From Paenibacillus terrae (GTDB lineage Bacteria > Bacillota > Bacilli > Paenibacillales > Paenibacillaceae), in contig NZ_JTHP01000019.1 in the NCBI RefSeq assembly GCF_000943545.1, forward strand, positions 1 through 64,000: 64,000 nt of DNA, read 5' to 3'. The notes below the pieces were generated by a model that worked only from the letters and a program-made list of their open reading frames with translations, was not told the DNA's origin and did not search any database. A program made the translations under genes and the position numbers. The stretch's first letter is position 1; the number at the start of each line of letters is the position of its first letter. This document shows positions 17,722 through 26,366 of this stretch, in pieces.

Positions 17722-18498
17722 CTATTCCTGGTCGGGTTTCCAACGTACCAGCCATTTTTCCAGCAGTAGAATAGCTATGAACATTAGCAAACTAAGTGTA
17801 ACAATAATGCCAATGGCGGCAAAAATCAGATCCGTGCGGTAGGCTGATTTTTGCAAATTCATATAATATCCAATTCCTTCACTGGCTCCGATCCATTCCG
17901 CAATGATTGCGCCCATCACGCTGTAGGTGGCGGCAATCTTGATGCCCGAAAATACTTGTGGCAGGGAATGAGGCAGCTCCAGCTTCATGAAAATAGCCAT
18001 GCGGCCTGCGCCCGACATGCGCATATAGCTCATCATTGTGCGGTCCGTCCGTGTCAGCCCGTCCATGGCCGCTACAGCCACAGGAAAAAAGCAGACCAGT
18101 GTAATAACCATCAGCTTGGGCAACACGCCAAAACCAAACCACACCATCAGCAACGGGCCGAGAGCGATAGTCGGAATGTTTTGACTAAGAATGAGCAGCG
18201 GGTACAGAGCCGATTTGAGAAAAGGGATGGTATGAAGAACAATGGCGATCCATAGTCCAGTTGCTGTGCCGATAGCAAATCCCGCCAGCGTTAAGCGAAC
18301 GGTAGCCCAAGTATGGGCACCAAGCAGCGCCGACTGGGCCATTCCTTCCTGCACGATCAGGGACGGAGCTGGCAGTAGCCAGGATTCAACATGTAAATAG
18401 GAAACCGCCCCCTGCCAGGCGGCTAAAAAGAAGAGGACCGCCACAAGGGGCGGCCATACGCTTTTCCACCAGGATGCGCTTTTGCCTTTCGGATTCAT
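17722..18498 (-). CDS. ABC transporter permease, thiamine-precursor uptake (ThiX-like)
   Basis: 258 residues with six hydrophobic helices and the BPD-transport EAA-type loop around MDGLTRTDRTMMSYMRMSGAG. Belongs to the SsuC/TauC/ThiX family. The start overlaps the PF01910 gene stop by four bases. Forms the membrane channel with the ThiZ-like ATPase and the ThiY-like binding protein. Confidence 0.88.
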   Translation of the reverse strand: MNPKGKSASWWKSVWPPLVAVLFFLAAWQGAVSYLHVESWLLPAPSLIVQEGMAQSALLGAHTWATVRLTLAGFAIGTATGLWIAIVLHTIPFLKSALYPLLILSQNIPTIALGPLLMVWFGFGVLPKLMVITLVCFFPVAVAAMDGLTRTDRTMMSYMRMSGAGRMAIFMKLELPHSLPQVFSGIKIAATYSVMGAIIAEWIGASEGIGYYMNLQKSAYRTDLIFAAIGIIVTLSLLMFIAILLLEKWLVRWKPDQE

Positions 18499-18788
18499 GG
18501 GCGATATTTCTCGGTCAGCTTATCCATGCTGATGCCCTGCGGGTTATGTGCGATTTTGATTTGTGAAATGATGCTTGGACTGCCTGCTTCCGTCAGTGCC
18601 TCGTGCATTTCTTTAACCACCTTCAGCAGCTCGTCCAGCTCGCCTTCCATGGTCGTATCCAATGGGTTCACCTGATGTTTGACACCGGAGCGCTGAATAA
18701 CTTCAATCGCTTTATCTACATATGCATAAGAGTCCTCGTTATTGGGGGTTTTAGGAATCACTTGAATACTGAGCAGTGTGTTAGCCAT
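18495..18788 (-). CDS. PF01910 thiamine-binding protein (YqgV/MTH1187 type)
   Basis: 97 residues with a ferredoxin-like fold pattern: LLSIQVIPKT at the start, NPLDTTMEGELDELL in the middle. Related proteins, including the domains of YkoF, bind thiamine or its pyrimidine part. Position inside the TPP operon supports this. AGGTGA precedes the ATG. Probably cytoplasmic, as no signal peptide is present. Confidence 0.85.
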   Translation of the reverse strand: MANTLLSIQVIPKTPNNEDSYAYVDKAIEVIQRSGVKHQVNPLDTTMEGELDELLKVVKEMHEALTEAGSPSIISQIKIAHNPQGISMDKLTEKYRP

Positions 18789-18837
18789 GTGAATTCACCT
18801 GTCCTTTATTTGGAGTGTTTTTAGGGAAATATGGTGG

Positions 18838-19034
18838 TTTAAGGCGGGTGAGACCGCTCCGCGTTTCATTTGATCTTACGATCGCTGTTGCCGTGGGATT
18901 CTTTGAATAAATTTAAAAGGTAACATTCCCCCTGAGTGTATGCTTTTGAAGCTAGCTTTCCTATGGAAAGCTTTCAGGCGAACGCTACGCTTCTCCAGAT
19001 TCAAATGAAACGCTACGCTGCCAACCGCCTTAAA
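18838..19034. repeat. 200-bp imperfect palindromic element inside the thi operon
   Basis: Outer arms TTTAAGGCGG (18838-18847) and CCGCCTTAAA (19025-19034), next arms GCGTTTCATTTGA (18861-18873) and TCAAATGAAACGC (19001-19013), and an inner hairpin GCTTTCC / GGAAAGC (18955-18971). It fills the gap between the ThiY-like and PF01910 genes and would fold in the mRNA. The inner hairpin resembles one in the element at 38967-39177. Confidence 0.75.
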
Positions 19035-19077
19035 AGCACCTTATTTTTAAAGTGGTTTGTGTGGCATTTTTACAAGA

Positions 19078-20124
19078 TCAACGCTTGGGCAGGAAATCAT
19101 TGGTGAAGGCTTTATCGACTTCCAAGGGTTTGCTGAGCAGCTTGCGCTCGTACATCCAGTCGGAGTAGTTTTTCCATACCTCCGCTTTTTGTACGCCCCA
19201 TTGGGCGGCATCGTCCTGATAACGCGGGCTTAGCCATTTTTGGCTGGCGAGTACCAGTTTTTTATCCAGTTCCGGAACCGCTTTGGTCAAGATATCTGCG
19301 GCTTCTTCCGGGTGAGCGATGGTATATTCATAGCCTTGGGCGGTCGCGTCCATGAAGGCCTTGACCAGTTCGGGATCATTTTTAATCGTCTGTTCGTTGC
19401 TCACGATGACAGGTGTATAGTAATCCAGACTTTTGGAATAATCTTTTACATACAGCATATCCAGTGGTTCACCGCGTAGTTGGGCTTCAATCCCGGTCCA
19501 AGCGTAGAAGATCCAGGCAAAGTCGATATCACGCTTCACGGCTGTAAAATAATCGGCATTACCCATGTTGATTATTTTCACCTTGCTTACATCGCCCTTG
19601 TCTGCGTCCATGATGGATTTCATGACCGCTTCTTCTACGGGCGAACCCCAGCCGCCGTATTTTTTACCTTCAAAATCCTTAGGACTCTTAATGCCGCGGT
19701 CAACCGGGGCTGCGAAGCCTGATGTATTATGCTGGATGACCGCAGCGATGGATACGAGCGGTACCCCTTGCGTACGAGCTTGTGTGACGCCCTCCTGATA
19801 GCTGATACCAAAAGGTACAGCATTGGAAGCAACCATTTGATCGGCTCCGCCTGAGCCGGGTTGAACGATCTGGACATTCAAGCCTGCTTTTTCGTAAAAT
19901 CCTTTGTCCTTGGCGACATAGAGGCCCGTATGATTCGTATTTGGCGTCCAGTCGAGCACGACTTTAACGTCCTTGAGTCCCTTTGTCGGGGAGGATGTTT
20001 GGGTGTTGGCGGCAGGAGTCTCGCCTTGTGGTGCAGAGGGGGAGCTTCCGCCGCAGGCGGTCAGGGTCAGGGCCATTAGCCACAGGCTGATCAGCCCAAG
20101 GCTTAACATTTTCATGCGCTTCAT
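19078..20124 (-). CDS. ThiY-like substrate-binding lipoprotein
   Basis: 348 residues. The signal peptide ends in the lipobox LTACGG (Cys24), so it is tethered to the outer membrane face. An NMT1/THI5-like domain follows, with KVVLDWTPNTNHTGLYVAKDKGFY and PGSGGADQM. This family binds thiamine pyrimidine precursors such as formylaminopyrimidine (ThiY) or related compounds. First gene after the TPP riboswitch; the palindromic element follows it and may uncouple its level from the downstream genes. Confidence 0.88.
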   Translation of the reverse strand: MKRMKMLSLGLISLWLMALTLTACGGSSPSAPQGETPAANTQTSSPTKGLKDVKVVLDWTPNTNHTGLYVAKDKGFYEKAGLNVQIVQPGSGGADQMVASNAVPFGISYQEGVTQARTQGVPLVSIAAVIQHNTSGFAAPVDRGIKSPKDFEGKKYGGWGSPVEEAVMKSIMDADKGDVSKVKIINMGNADYFTAVKRDIDFAWIFYAWTGIEAQLRGEPLDMLYVKDYSKSLDYYTPVIVSNEQTIKNDPELVKAFMDATAQGYEYTIAHPEEAADILTKAVPELDKKLVLASQKWLSPRYQDDAAQWGVQKAEVWKNYSDWMYERKLLSKPLEVDKAFTNDFLPKR

Positions 20125-20240
20125 CGTTGTGTTCTCTCCTTTTATTACCCGTAATCCGTCGGATCAGACAGCTTATGTTTCCCATTTTACAAAAATAACT
20201 TCTGCCGGACGCTATCTGTTCCAACAACATCATCTTCAAC

Positions 20241-20270
20241 AAAAAAAGCGCCCCGATGTTCCGGGACGCT
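20241..20270 (-). terminator. Terminator of the TPP riboswitch expression platform
   Basis: On the minus strand AGCGTCCCGG and the facing CGGGGCGCT form a hairpin followed by seven T, between the aptamer and the ThiY-like start. The arm GGGGCGC (20248-20254) can instead pair with GCGCCCC transcribed from 20321-20327, a possible antiterminator. Confidence 0.85.
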
Positions 20271-20337
20271 TGCGCATGTATATACCAAAGTAAGGGATGG
20301 CCCGCCGTAATAAGAAAAAAGGGGCGCATCTTGCTTA

Positions 20338-20426
20338 AGCATTCCTACGCTGGCATTACCCAGATCAGGTTGTAAGGGTCAGTGTCTTGGGACACACTCT
20401 CAGCCGGCCGATTCCAGCACCCCTGG
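20338..20426 (-). promoter_or_regulatory. TPP (THI-box) riboswitch
   Basis: The minus strand carries the conserved THI elements in order: GGGGTGC, GGCTGAGAG, a variable P3 stem closed by a GTGTC / GACAC pairing, CCTT, ACCTGATCTGGGTAATGCC and AGCGTAGGAA. This is the complete aptamer core that binds thiamine pyrophosphate. With ligand bound, the downstream terminator should form and shut off the operon. Confidence 0.95.
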
Positions 20427-20701
20427 CATTGTATAGTCGAATGGGTTATTCAATTCGGGTTTACTACGACGATTATATGCCTAGAAGGCGGGTCTGTCCA
20501 GCATTGGGGAAGAAGTGACGGTTCATTTGCCGTACGCTAGGGTACACTTTTACTGTGAGCTTTGTTCTGAAAATGACCATGATTTAATCGCTTAAAGTTG
20601 TTTTTCAGAATAGCTACGCAGGTATGGTTTGATGAGCTGGTGTTGGAGCATGGCATGGGCCTTCAAAGGAATTCTAATTTGCGAAAAGGAGTTGTTGTAC
20701 C

Positions 20702-21136
20702 GTGGGTAAAACGGAAACATTGGATCGCAGCCAACTGGAACAAGCCATTGTAAAGGCTTTGGATAACAACAAATTTTGCTCGTTGGGTACAGTAGAAGGC
20801 GGCAAGCCGAAGGTGCGCTATATGGCTCTTTTTAACGAAGGGTTGAACATTCATCTCGCGACAGATCGCAAAACGCATAAGGTGGAAGAGCTGAAGGATA
20901 ATCCAAACGCTTATCTGCTGCTGGGTTATGAGGTTGGCGGTACGAAGGAAGTCGTGGAGGTTGAGGCGACTGTCCGGGTAACAGCTGACGAGGGACTCCG
21001 AAAACAAGTGTGGAATGATTCGTTGAAGGAATGGTTTTCCGGCCCGGATGACCCCGATTATGTCATTCTGGATGTGAATCCGACTCGAATTGAGTATGTG
21101 GGCAAGCAAACCGGACGTCAGGTGTGGGGAAAATAG
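20702..21136 (+). CDS. Pyridoxamine 5'-phosphate oxidase-like (split-barrel flavin) protein
   Basis: 144 residues starting at GTG, 10 bases after AAAAGGAG. The split-barrel pattern is visible in NNKFCSLGTVEGGKPKVRYM and ATDRKTHKVEELKDNPNAYLLLG, as in general stress protein 26-type proteins that bind FMN or F420-like cofactors. The substrate is not known. Monocistronic with a terminator. Confidence 0.82.
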   Translation: MGKTETLDRSQLEQAIVKALDNNKFCSLGTVEGGKPKVRYMALFNEGLNIHLATDRKTHKVEELKDNPNAYLLLGYEVGGTKEVVEVEATVRVTADEGLRKQVWNDSLKEWFSGPDDPDYVILDVNPTRIEYVGKQTGRQVWGK

Positions 21137-21153
21137 AAACGGATAGAGTATGA

Positions 21154-21200
21154 GAAAACCAGCAATTCTCCGAGTTTTTTGGGAGGTTTGCTGGTTTTTA
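21154..21200 (+). terminator. Terminator after the PNPOx-like gene
   Basis: AAAACCAGCAA pairs with TTGCTGGTTTT around a loop containing a smaller CTCC / GGAG pair; T run at the end. Confidence 0.85.
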
Positions 21201-21358
21201 TGTTTACGAAAAATTAATTATTTTTTCATAAATAAATGGAGTAAATGACTACTCTTTTGTCCGGCGTTGGATTAAAATAGAAATGGTGGGTTCTAAACTT
21301 ACATATATGTGCAAAAATATGTGTACGAGGCCTACACCTTAATGAGGAGGGATATATT

Positions 21359-23464
21359 TTGTTATTTCATAAAAAATGGTTTAAAGGGCTTACAGCAGCA
21401 GTCGTTGCCTGTAACATGCTGGTGTTTTCAGCCGCTCCGTCTTGGGCTGCCAGCGAATCCAAGGATAGCGGTACAGTGAATTTGCGGATCATGGAAACAA
21501 CGGATATTCATGCGGCCTTGATGAATTACGATTACTATGCGGACAAGGAAACGAACGAATATGGCTTGATTAGCACAGCTGGACTGATTCAGCAGGCGCG
21601 CAGTGAAACGAGAAACAGCCTGTTGTTCGATAACGGCGACTTGTTGCAGGGCAATCCACTGGGCGATTATATGGCCAGAAGCAAAACCTTCGAGAAAGAA
21701 GGCGGTGTCCATCCGGTCTACAAGATGATGAACTTGATGGACTATGATGCGGCTACGGTGGGGAACCATGAATTTAACTATGGTCTCGACTTTTTGGAAA
21801 GATCGCTCAAGGGAGCTGATTTCCCTTACGTAAATGCGAACGTGTATTACGATGATGGGGGCCAAGGCACTAAAAATTATTTTACCCCTTATCGCATTCT
21901 GGATAAAGAAGTGACGGATGAAAAGGGTCAAGTTCATCCACTCAGAGTGGGCGTGATTGGCTTGGTAACGCCCCAAATTACGCAGTGGGATGAAAGTAAT
22001 TTGAAGGGCAAGGTCGTTACCAAGGACATTGTGGAAACGGCGAAAAAGTTTATTCCACAAATGAAAACCGAGGGTGCTGAAATTATTATTGTGCTGGCAC
22101 ACACAGGTTATGAGGATGTACCGCAAACTCCATTGATGGAGAATGCCGTTAAATATTTGAGCAAGGTAGACGGAATTAACGCTATTTTATTCGGACACGC
22201 GCATAAATCTTTCCCCGGCCCTGATTTTAAAGGAATGAGCGGTGTAGACCTGGATAAAGGAACCATTAATGGCGTACCGGCTGTAGAAGCTTCCTCATGG
22301 GGCAAGGAGCTGGGCATTATTGACCTGAGCCTTGAAAAGAAAAACCGCGTGTGGAATGTAACTAACTCTCAGTCGGAAGTGCGCCCGGTTGTGAATACTA
22401 CCAATCCAGCGGTGCAACAGATCAAACCCGAATTCAAACTGACAGAGGCGGTCAAGGACGAACATAAAGGAACATTGGATTATGTTCGTCAACCGGTAGG
22501 AACCACAACCGCACCGATTAACAGTTATTTTGCATTAGTGCAGGATGACCCATCCATTCAGATTGTGACGAATGCACAAAAATGGTACGTACAGAACCAT
22601 CTAAAAGGGACCGAATACGAAAATCTTCCCGTATTGTCGGCTGGCGCCCCATTCAAGGCTGGTGGTCGAAACGGTGCCGAGTATTATACCAGCATTCCTG
22701 AAGGCACAATAGCCATTAAAAACGTGTCCGATCTGTACGTGTACCCGAACACGGTTCAGGCCGTAGAAGTTACCGGTGCTGAAATTCAGGAATGGCTGGA
22801 ATGGTCTGCGGGCCAGTTCAACCGTATCGATCCAAAGAAAACCGAGGAACAATTGCTGATTAACAAAGATTTCCCTACCTACAATTTTGATGTCATTGAC
22901 GGCGTGAATTACCAGGTTGATGTGACTCAGCCTGCACGATATGATGCCAAGGGAACCGTTATTGATCCTTCTGCTCATCGTATCAAGGATTTACAATACA
23001 ACGGGAAAGCAATTGATCCTGCACAGAAATTTATCGTAGCGACCAACAACTATCGTGCTTCCTCATCCAAACTGGCAAATCCGGATGGCAAACGCATTGT
23101 GATGGCAGCACCGGACGAAAACCGCCAGGTCGTTATTGATTACATCCGTACGAACGGAACAATTAATCCGGCTGCGGATGGCAACTGGTCTATTGCTCCC
23201 TTCGGTGAGGCTAAGGTTACCTTCGAATCCTCGCCTGATGCAAAAGACGTGCTTGCCGGAAACCAGCAAATTTCATTCCTCGGCAGTGCGGCTGACGGCT
23301 TTGCTAAATATAGTCTTAAAGCTGGCGCGAAGCCCAATGCAGCAACGACTACTGTAAAGGAAACCGTGGCTCCAGCGAAAGCAACGGCGAAGCCAGCCGT
23401 AAAAGCAACCAAACCTGCGGTAGCTCAACCAGCTAAAACCACTAAACCGAAGGCTTCCAAATAA
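21359..23464 (+). CDS. cpdB: Secreted 2',3'-cyclic-nucleotide phosphodiesterase / 3'-nucleotidase (CpdB type)
   Basis: 701 residues from a TTG start preceded by GAGGAGGG. Signal peptide 1-31 (ends SWA). The metallophosphatase domain holds TTDIHAALMNYDYY, DNGDLLQGNPLGDY, GNHEFNYG and GHAHKSFPG, covering the two-metal ligands. The 5'-nucleotidase C-terminal domain starts near 370. The last 45 residues are an Ala/Lys/Pro/Thr-rich tail typical of wall-associated proteins, but no LPXTG or SLH domain is seen. It would release nucleosides and phosphate from extracellular nucleotides. Confidence 0.93.
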   Translation: MLFHKKWFKGLTAAVVACNMLVFSAAPSWAASESKDSGTVNLRIMETTDIHAALMNYDYYADKETNEYGLISTAGLIQQARSETRNSLLFDNGDLLQGNPLGDYMARSKTFEKEGGVHPVYKMMNLMDYDAATVGNHEFNYGLDFLERSLKGADFPYVNANVYYDDGGQGTKNYFTPYRILDKEVTDEKGQVHPLRVGVIGLVTPQITQWDESNLKGKVVTKDIVETAKKFIPQMKTEGAEIIIVLAHTGYEDVPQTPLMENAVKYLSKVDGINAILFGHAHKSFPGPDFKGMSGVDLDKGTINGVPAVEASSWGKELGIIDLSLEKKNRVWNVTNSQSEVRPVVNTTNPAVQQIKPEFKLTEAVKDEHKGTLDYVRQPVGTTTAPINSYFALVQDDPSIQIVTNAQKWYVQNHLKGTEYENLPVLSAGAPFKAGGRNGAEYYTSIPEGTIAIKNVSDLYVYPNTVQAVEVTGAEIQEWLEWSAGQFNRIDPKKTEEQLLINKDFPTYNFDVIDGVNYQVDVTQPARYDAKGTVIDPSAHRIKDLQYNGKAIDPAQKFIVATNNYRASSSKLANPDGKRIVMAAPDENRQVVIDYIRTNGTINPAADGNWSIAPFGEAKVTFESSPDAKDVLAGNQQISFLGSAADGFAKYSLKAGAKPNAATTTVKETVAPAKATAKPAVKATKPAVAQPAKTTKPKASK

Positions 23465-23499
23465 GTCTGGGTTTCTGGGTCCATTAAAATTCAAATTGA

Positions 23500-23539
23500 A
23501 GCAGCAAGTCTCCGTGCCCGAGAGACTTGCTGCTTTTTA
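23500..23539 (+). terminator. Terminator after cpdB
   Basis: AGCAGCAAGTCTC pairs with GAGACTTGCTGCT, followed by five T. Confidence 0.9.
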
Positions 23540-23736
23540 GTTCCACGGATAACGGTACTTGAATTTATAAATGGTGCAAAAGGCTTTATTTTTTGTCGAA
23601 TATATACTTAAGTCCTAAGTTGTAGTTAAAAATAACCTTATTTTTTGTAAAAACACGTAATTATATAGTTCTTTTGTTCTAGTTATTTGTGATATAATGG
23701 TGAAAAAACCGGAAAATTGTTCCGAGGAGGACCATT

Positions 23737-24798
23737 ATGACTTGCAGCAATTGCAGCATCATATTACCTATTAAGGACCAGGGATTGCTGAAAATCAGGC
23801 ATTCCAGGGTGTCGCTTACTCAAGTGCTGGGCAACTTGGGTATGCTGTCGGAACAAATGAAACAGGAACAAGGGCGCGAGGACGGCATTGCGTTTCGCTA
23901 TGACAGTCCTGCGGAGCTGGAGCAATTGATGGACAGACTTGCTTGTCTGCCGAAGGAATGGTTGTTACATATGGAGGTTGTGGTGACCGGATCGTTTCAT
24001 GTCGAAGGGTATGAGGATTGGCTTCCATTCAGCCAACTGCAAGCACGAATCAAGCATCCAGATGTCATGAATGTTATTGTGGATCAGAGCTTTTCCAGCC
24101 ATATGCAGCCTATTATTGACCACAAGCTGGACATTATCGGGTTTGAATTTTTGTTGCGTCCGTCACATCCACAGAGACCTTTTCAGCCTTTTCGGCTGTT
24201 TGAAATTGCCCGTGAAGCTGGCTTGCATGCTCATCTGGATCGGTCAGCCCGTATTTCTGCGATTGAAAAAAGTGCAACATGCCTTCCTGCGGGAATCAAA
24301 CGTTTTATTAATTTTCTTCCTTCCACTATTTATAATCCGGCTTATTGCTTGAATCATACCTTTGAGACGATTGATCGGTTGTCCATGAATACGGAGGATT
24401 TTGTGTTTGAGGTCGTAGAGACGGAAGAAATTGATGACCTGAATGTTTTGCATCATATTTTTGAACTATATCGCAAACGTGGAGTTTCAGTGGCACTGGA
24501 CGATGTGGGGGCAGGTTATTCTACGACAGAGCTGATGAACTGTCTCCAGCCGGATTATGTCAAAATTGATCGCAGTTTAATTGATGGCTGTTATCGCAAC
24601 AGTGATCAGAAGCGACAAATTACAGGGATCGTGGAATCGGCTTCTCGTTTTGGCGGCCAGGTACTGGCTGAAGGCGTTGAGCAGATGGAGGATTTTGAAT
24701 TTTGTCGTGAAGCAGGTGTGTCCCTGGCGCAGGGTTATTTGTTTGGCAAGCCGGAACCGAGTCCGCCCCCCAATTTTATGCTTAGTAGCGTAATATAG
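23737..24798 (+). CDS. EAL-domain c-di-GMP phosphodiesterase (soluble)
   Basis: 353 residues without membrane helices. The first 95 residues, starting with a CSNC pair, are an unassigned N-terminal domain. The EAL domain (about 110-345) reads EFLLR in place of EALLR and keeps the Asn in FINFLP, Glu in VVETEE, the DD pair in LDDVGAGYS, Lys in VKIDRS, AEGVE and AQGYL, so it should be active. GAGGAGG precedes the ATG. With the GGDEF/HD-GYP gene it shows c-di-GMP signalling in this organism. Confidence 0.9.
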   Translation: MTCSNCSIILPIKDQGLLKIRHSRVSLTQVLGNLGMLSEQMKQEQGREDGIAFRYDSPAELEQLMDRLACLPKEWLLHMEVVVTGSFHVEGYEDWLPFSQLQARIKHPDVMNVIVDQSFSSHMQPIIDHKLDIIGFEFLLRPSHPQRPFQPFRLFEIAREAGLHAHLDRSARISAIEKSATCLPAGIKRFINFLPSTIYNPAYCLNHTFETIDRLSMNTEDFVFEVVETEEIDDLNVLHHIFELYRKRGVSVALDDVGAGYSTTELMNCLQPDYVKIDRSLIDGCYRNSDQKRQITGIVESASRFGGQVLAEGVEQMEDFEFCREAGVSLAQGYLFGKPEPSPPPNFMLSSVI

Positions 24799-24834
24799 TC
24801 AGGAACAAATTTAAGTAGACGTAGTTTATAAAAA

Positions 24835-24890
24835 GTGGAGCTTAAATGGGTCTGTCCCATAAGCAAATTTCAACCGTATTGGACAGTGCT
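24835..24890 (+). repeat. Left copy of an inverted flanking sequence
   Basis: TGGAGCTT, a CCCATAAG-like core and TATTGGACAGTG match, in opposite orientation, the sequence at 28421-28470. Compared with the right copy it has about 12 extra bases (AAATGGGTCTGT). The two bracket the three-gene cassette and may be insertion sequence or MITE ends; no transposase lies between them. Confidence 0.6.
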
Positions 24891-24909
24891 TATATCACCA
24901 TTAATATGA

Positions 24910-25023
24910 TAATTTTGCATAAATCCCAAGAGTGATTTCAAATCAACAATATATAGATCAAAACGTTCTAGTTTGTCTATATATTGTACTTTTAAGCGTT
25001 GGGAATCGAATTATGCAAAATGC
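24910..25023 (-). repeat. 114-bp palindromic repeat, copy A
   Basis: On the minus strand it matches copies B (55308-55422) and C (57506-57619) along the whole length. The ends are GCATTTTGCA-like and the interior arms are CGATTCCCAACGC and its partner, with AATATATAGA around the centre. Non-coding, next to a terminator. Confidence 0.85.
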
Positions 25024-25030
25024 TAATGTA

Positions 25031-25080
25031 AAAAAACGCGAGTTTCAGAGGTTTTTTCACCCCTGAAACTCGCGTTTTTT
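25031..25080. terminator. Bidirectional terminator at the left edge of the cassette
   Basis: AAAACGCGAGTTTCAG pairs with CTGAAACTCGCGTTTT, A run on one side and T run on the other. Similar in sequence to the terminator at 28353-28406. Confidence 0.85.
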
Positions 25081-25225
25081 GGTCCATGCTTGTCCACCTG
25101 AGCAAGTTATGGGCAAGCGAAAGCCACTCTGTCTCCAATTTTACTTGGTAAGGAACGTTAAAAGCCCGGAAGCAGTTACGACATATTTTATTTTTAAAGT
25201 AAAGATTGACGTTTTGAAGACAAAC

Positions 25226-25278
25226 GGATACAGTGTATTGTATAGGAAACAATGTTTCTTTTATAATACACTGTATCC
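25226..25278 (+). promoter_or_regulatory. Cassette promoter with two operator dyads
   Basis: A -35-like TTGTAT (25238-25243) and a perfect -10 TATAAT (25262-25267) are 18 bases apart. GGATACAGTGTATT (25226-25239) and its exact complement AATACACTGTATCC (25265-25278) overlap them. Each arm contains the near-palindrome ATACAGTGTAT, so each could bind a dimer of a TetR-type repressor. No such regulator is encoded in the window. Confidence 0.75.
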
Positions 25279-25321
25279 ATGGTGAGTAAAAAGTTAAAAA
25301 TTGCAGGGAGGACCAACCAAA

Positions 25322-26335
25322 ATGAAAGCAGTGCAACTGAAAAACGGTTTTGGCTTTGAAGAATTAGCCTTGACGGAACTCGACATACCGGTGCCGGGAC
25401 GGCTGGAAGTTTTGATCCGCATAAGGGCAGCGTCTCTTAATTATCGAGATTTGGTAATACTCAATGGAGTAATGCCGATCGGCATTCAATTTCCCTTCAT
25501 TCCGTTATCCGATGGAGCGGGTGAAATTGTGGCTGTGGGCGAAGGAGTGACAAAATTTCAGATTGGACAAAGGGTAGCGGGAAATTTACAACAGAAATTC
25601 ATTGGCGGGAGCACGAGAGCGGAGGTATTAAAGGACAGTCTGGGAGGCCCACTCAGCGGAGTGGCGGCTGAATATATCGTTCTGCATGAAGAAGGGGTCG
25701 TCGCCATTCCGGATCACCTTTCTTGGGAGGAGGCTTCCACCTTGCCGATTGCGGGATTAACCGCATGGAGCATGCTGATGGAATCCGGCGGGCTGCGAGC
25801 GGGGGATACGGTGCTCTTACAAGGAACAGGCGGTGTTTCCATCTTTGGGCTTCAATTCTCTCTGATGGCGGGAGCACGGGTAATTATCACATCGAGCAGC
25901 AATGACAAGCTGGAACGGGCAAAAGCTCTCGGCGCATGGCAGACAATCAACTATTCGGAAGTTCCAGAGTGGGATAAGGTGGCTCTGGAGCTGACAGGCG
26001 GCGGAGTCGACCATGTCCTGGATATAGGGGGAGCGGCAACAATGGCGCAATCCATCAATGCACTTCGTACCGGAGGGACTGTGAGCATGGTCGGATTCTT
26101 ATCGGGCTTGACCATTCCTGAGTTCGATGTCACCAGCATTTTGCAGAAGGCTGCGACGATTCGCGGCAGCCAAGTAGGTAACCGGGAACATTTTGAAAAC
26201 ATGAATCGTGCCATTTCCCGCCATCGTTTACATCCTGTCATCGACCGGGTATTCCCGCTCAGCCGAATCGGCGAAGCCTTCGCACTTTTGGCTGAAGGAA
26301 AACAGTATTTCGGTAAAATCGTCGTTCAAATATAA
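25322..26335 (+). CDS. Medium-chain dehydrogenase/reductase (quinone oxidoreductase-like)
   Basis: 337 residues from the ATG at 25322, after GGGAGGA; an in-frame TTG 21 bases earlier lies before the ribosome site. GroES-like N-terminal domain (ASLNYRDLVILNG, PLSDGAGEIVAVGEGV) and Rossmann domain (LLQGTGGVSIFGLQF). No structural zinc cysteine cluster is visible, so it is closer to quinone oxidoreductases than to classical alcohol dehydrogenases. First gene of a three-gene unit with the SMP-30-like and SDR genes. Confidence 0.88.
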   Translation: MKAVQLKNGFGFEELALTELDIPVPGRLEVLIRIRAASLNYRDLVILNGVMPIGIQFPFIPLSDGAGEIVAVGEGVTKFQIGQRVAGNLQQKFIGGSTRAEVLKDSLGGPLSGVAAEYIVLHEEGVVAIPDHLSWEEASTLPIAGLTAWSMLMESGGLRAGDTVLLQGTGGVSIFGLQFSLMAGARVIITSSSNDKLERAKALGAWQTINYSEVPEWDKVALELTGGGVDHVLDIGGAATMAQSINALRTGGTVSMVGFLSGLTIPEFDVTSILQKAATIRGSQVGNREHFENMNRAISRHRLHPVIDRVFPLSRIGEAFALLAEGKQYFGKIVVQI

Positions 26336-26366
26336 ATATTATTCACATCACATAGGAGGCACTCTA

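Noticed and set aside
16729-18498. Sulfonate/taurine (Ssu/Tau) transporter
   Set aside because: The ATPase and permease families overlap with Ssu/Tau, but the TPP riboswitch, THI5-like binding protein and PF01910 gene point to thiamine precursors.
23540-23736. c-di-GMP (GEMM) riboswitch before the EAL gene
   Set aside because: The conserved GEMM core was not found; the region is simply AT-rich.
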